DNA of 6,858 nucleotides from Myxococcales bacterium (GTDB taxonomy: Bacteria > Myxococcota_A > Polyangia > Fen-1088). The notes under the pieces are model-generated. The model was not told the DNA's origin, did not search any database, and saw nothing but the letters and a program-made list of their open reading frames with translations. Shown here piece by piece: positions 6,085 to 6,858 of this stretch (the stretch's first letter is position 1; every line of letters starts with the position of its first letter). A program made the position numbers and the translations under genes. Location of the stretch: the NCBI GenBank assembly GCA_003170035.1, contig PMZX01000422.1, forward strand, positions 2,620-9,477. The letters are read 5' to 3'.

Positions 6085-6858
6085 GCGCGTCGCCAACGGC
6101 GGGGTTCCCATCCAACGCAAGGTCAGGGCAATGGTCGCTTTCAGCTCCTTGCGGGGCACGATGATGTCCACGAAGCCATGACTGAGCAGGAACTCGGAGC
6201 GCTGGAAACCAGGGGGCAGGTTCTGGCGGATGGTGTTCTGGATCACGCGCGGGCCGGCAAAGCCGATCAGCGCCTTCGGCTCGGCGATGTGCAGATCGCC
6301 CAGCATGGAGAAGCTGGCCGCCACGCCCCCGGTGGTGGGATGCAACAAGATGGACAGGATCGGCACGCGCGCATCCCGCAAGCGCGAGATGGCGGCACTG
6401 GTCTTGGCCATCTGCATGAGCGAAAGGATGCCTTCCTGCATGCGCGCGCCACCCGAAGAAGAAAAGATGAGGGCGGGCACGCGGCGTTCCAGGGCGCGCT
6501 CGAAGAGGCGGGTGATCTTCTCGCCCACCACTGACCCCATGGAACCGCCCATGAACTCGAACACGAAGAAGCCCGCCTCGACCGCGATGGCCTCGATGTG
6601 GCCAGCAACCGCAATCAGGGCCTCGACCTCGCCGGACGTCTTGCGCGTGGATTTCAAGCGCTCGCTGTACTTCTTCGAATCGCGGAAGCCGAGCGGGTCG
6701 ATGCTTTCCACATGCGCGTCGTGCTCGATCAGGCTGCCCTTGTCCATGATGGAGGCGATGCGATCGCGCGTGGCCATGGCGAAGTGGTGCCCGCAGCTCA
6801 TGCACACATCCAGGTTCTTGTGCACATCCGCGGTCAGGAGCGCCTCGCGGCACATGGG
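6079..6858 (-). CDS. accD: Acetyl-CoA carboxylase carboxyltransferase subunit beta (5' end outside the window)
   Basis: The zinc-binding beta subunit pairs with AccA to move the carboxyl group from biotin to acetyl-CoA, giving malonyl-CoA for fatty-acid synthesis in the cytoplasm. The frame stays open to the last base, so the 259 visible residues lack the true start. Comparison with the E. coli protein puts the first Met in view (6853-6855) at about residue 29, so some 27-28 residues are missing. Counting from that Met, zinc-ribbon Cys2, Cys18 and Cys21 (VCMSCGHH) are present and the first zinc Cys lies just beyond the edge. Family blocks follow: FRDSKKY (57-63), FMGGSMGSVVGEK (101-113), SSGGARMQEG (133-142), PTTGGVAASFSMLGD (173-187), and GFAGPRVIQNT (198-208) with LPPGFQRSEFL (213-223). 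The protein ends soon after, without the acidic or proline-rich tail some homologues carry. It precedes folC on the same strand. Confidence 0.97.
   Translation of the reverse strand, partial: PMCREALLTADVHKNLDVCMSCGHHFAMATRDRIASIMDKGSLIEHDAHVESIDPLGFRDSKKYSERLKSTRKTSGEVEALIAVAGHIEAIAVEAGFFVFEFMGGSMGSVVGEKITRLFERALERRVPALIFSSSGGARMQEGILSLMQMAKTSAAISRLRDARVPILSILLHPTTGGVAASFSMLGDLHIAEPKALIGFAGPRVIQNTIRQNLPPGFQRSEFLLSHGFVDIIVPRKELKATIALTLRWMGTPPLATRN

Noticed and set aside
5294..6534. Long plus-strand frames opposite folC and accD
   Set aside because: They mirror strongly conserved enzymes on the other strand and show no family features.
6065..6853. 262-residue minus-strand frame overlapping accD
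   Set aside because: It is a frame-shifted reading of accD; the true frame carries every AccD motif.

Overview
The window is GC-rich, densely coding bacterial DNA. It most resembles an environmental myxobacterium-type (Myxococcota, formerly Deltaproteobacteria) genome. The grounds are the large surface lipoprotein with Asp/Gly-rich linkers and Ig-like repeats, the style of the long REP-associated-transposase-like protein, and the GC-rich codon use. This placement is by recognition of protein style, not by a search.

Layout from right to left on the minus strand: (1) accD, the acetyl-CoA carboxylase carboxyltransferase beta subunit, runs off the right edge and lacks only about its first 27-28 residues. 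(2) A 257-base gap follows that is crowded with inverted repeats and a 12-bp tandem duplication. (3) folC, folylpolyglutamate/dihydrofolate synthase, is next. accD-folC is a neighbourhood known from many proteobacteria. (4) A convergent plus-strand gene encodes a 307-residue Y1/HUH REP-associated-transposase-like protein. It keeps the HxH metal motif but appears to have lost the catalytic tyrosine. It is preceded by a 301-base non-coding stretch with four copies of a GGAACC-centred repeat spaced about 26 bp (or twice that) apart. (5) A minus-strand pair follows, reading away from that stretch: a secreted AMIN-like protein, then, 41 bases on, an 799-residue Ig-like lipoprotein. The two are probably one operon making envelope proteins. 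A good sigma-70-type promoter lies so close to the first start codon that the message may be nearly leaderless.

How the genes fit together: accD (fatty-acid synthesis) and folC (folate) are housekeeping genes. The AMIN/lipoprotein pair looks like an envelope module of unknown role. The HUH-like gene and its repeats look like an accessory insertion between folC and that pair, and probably a domesticated DNA-binding protein rather than an active transposase. The most unusual signals are the missing tyrosine, the phased repeats beside it, and the structure-rich accD-folC gap. Nothing in the window amounts to a demonstrable new defence or mobile system.
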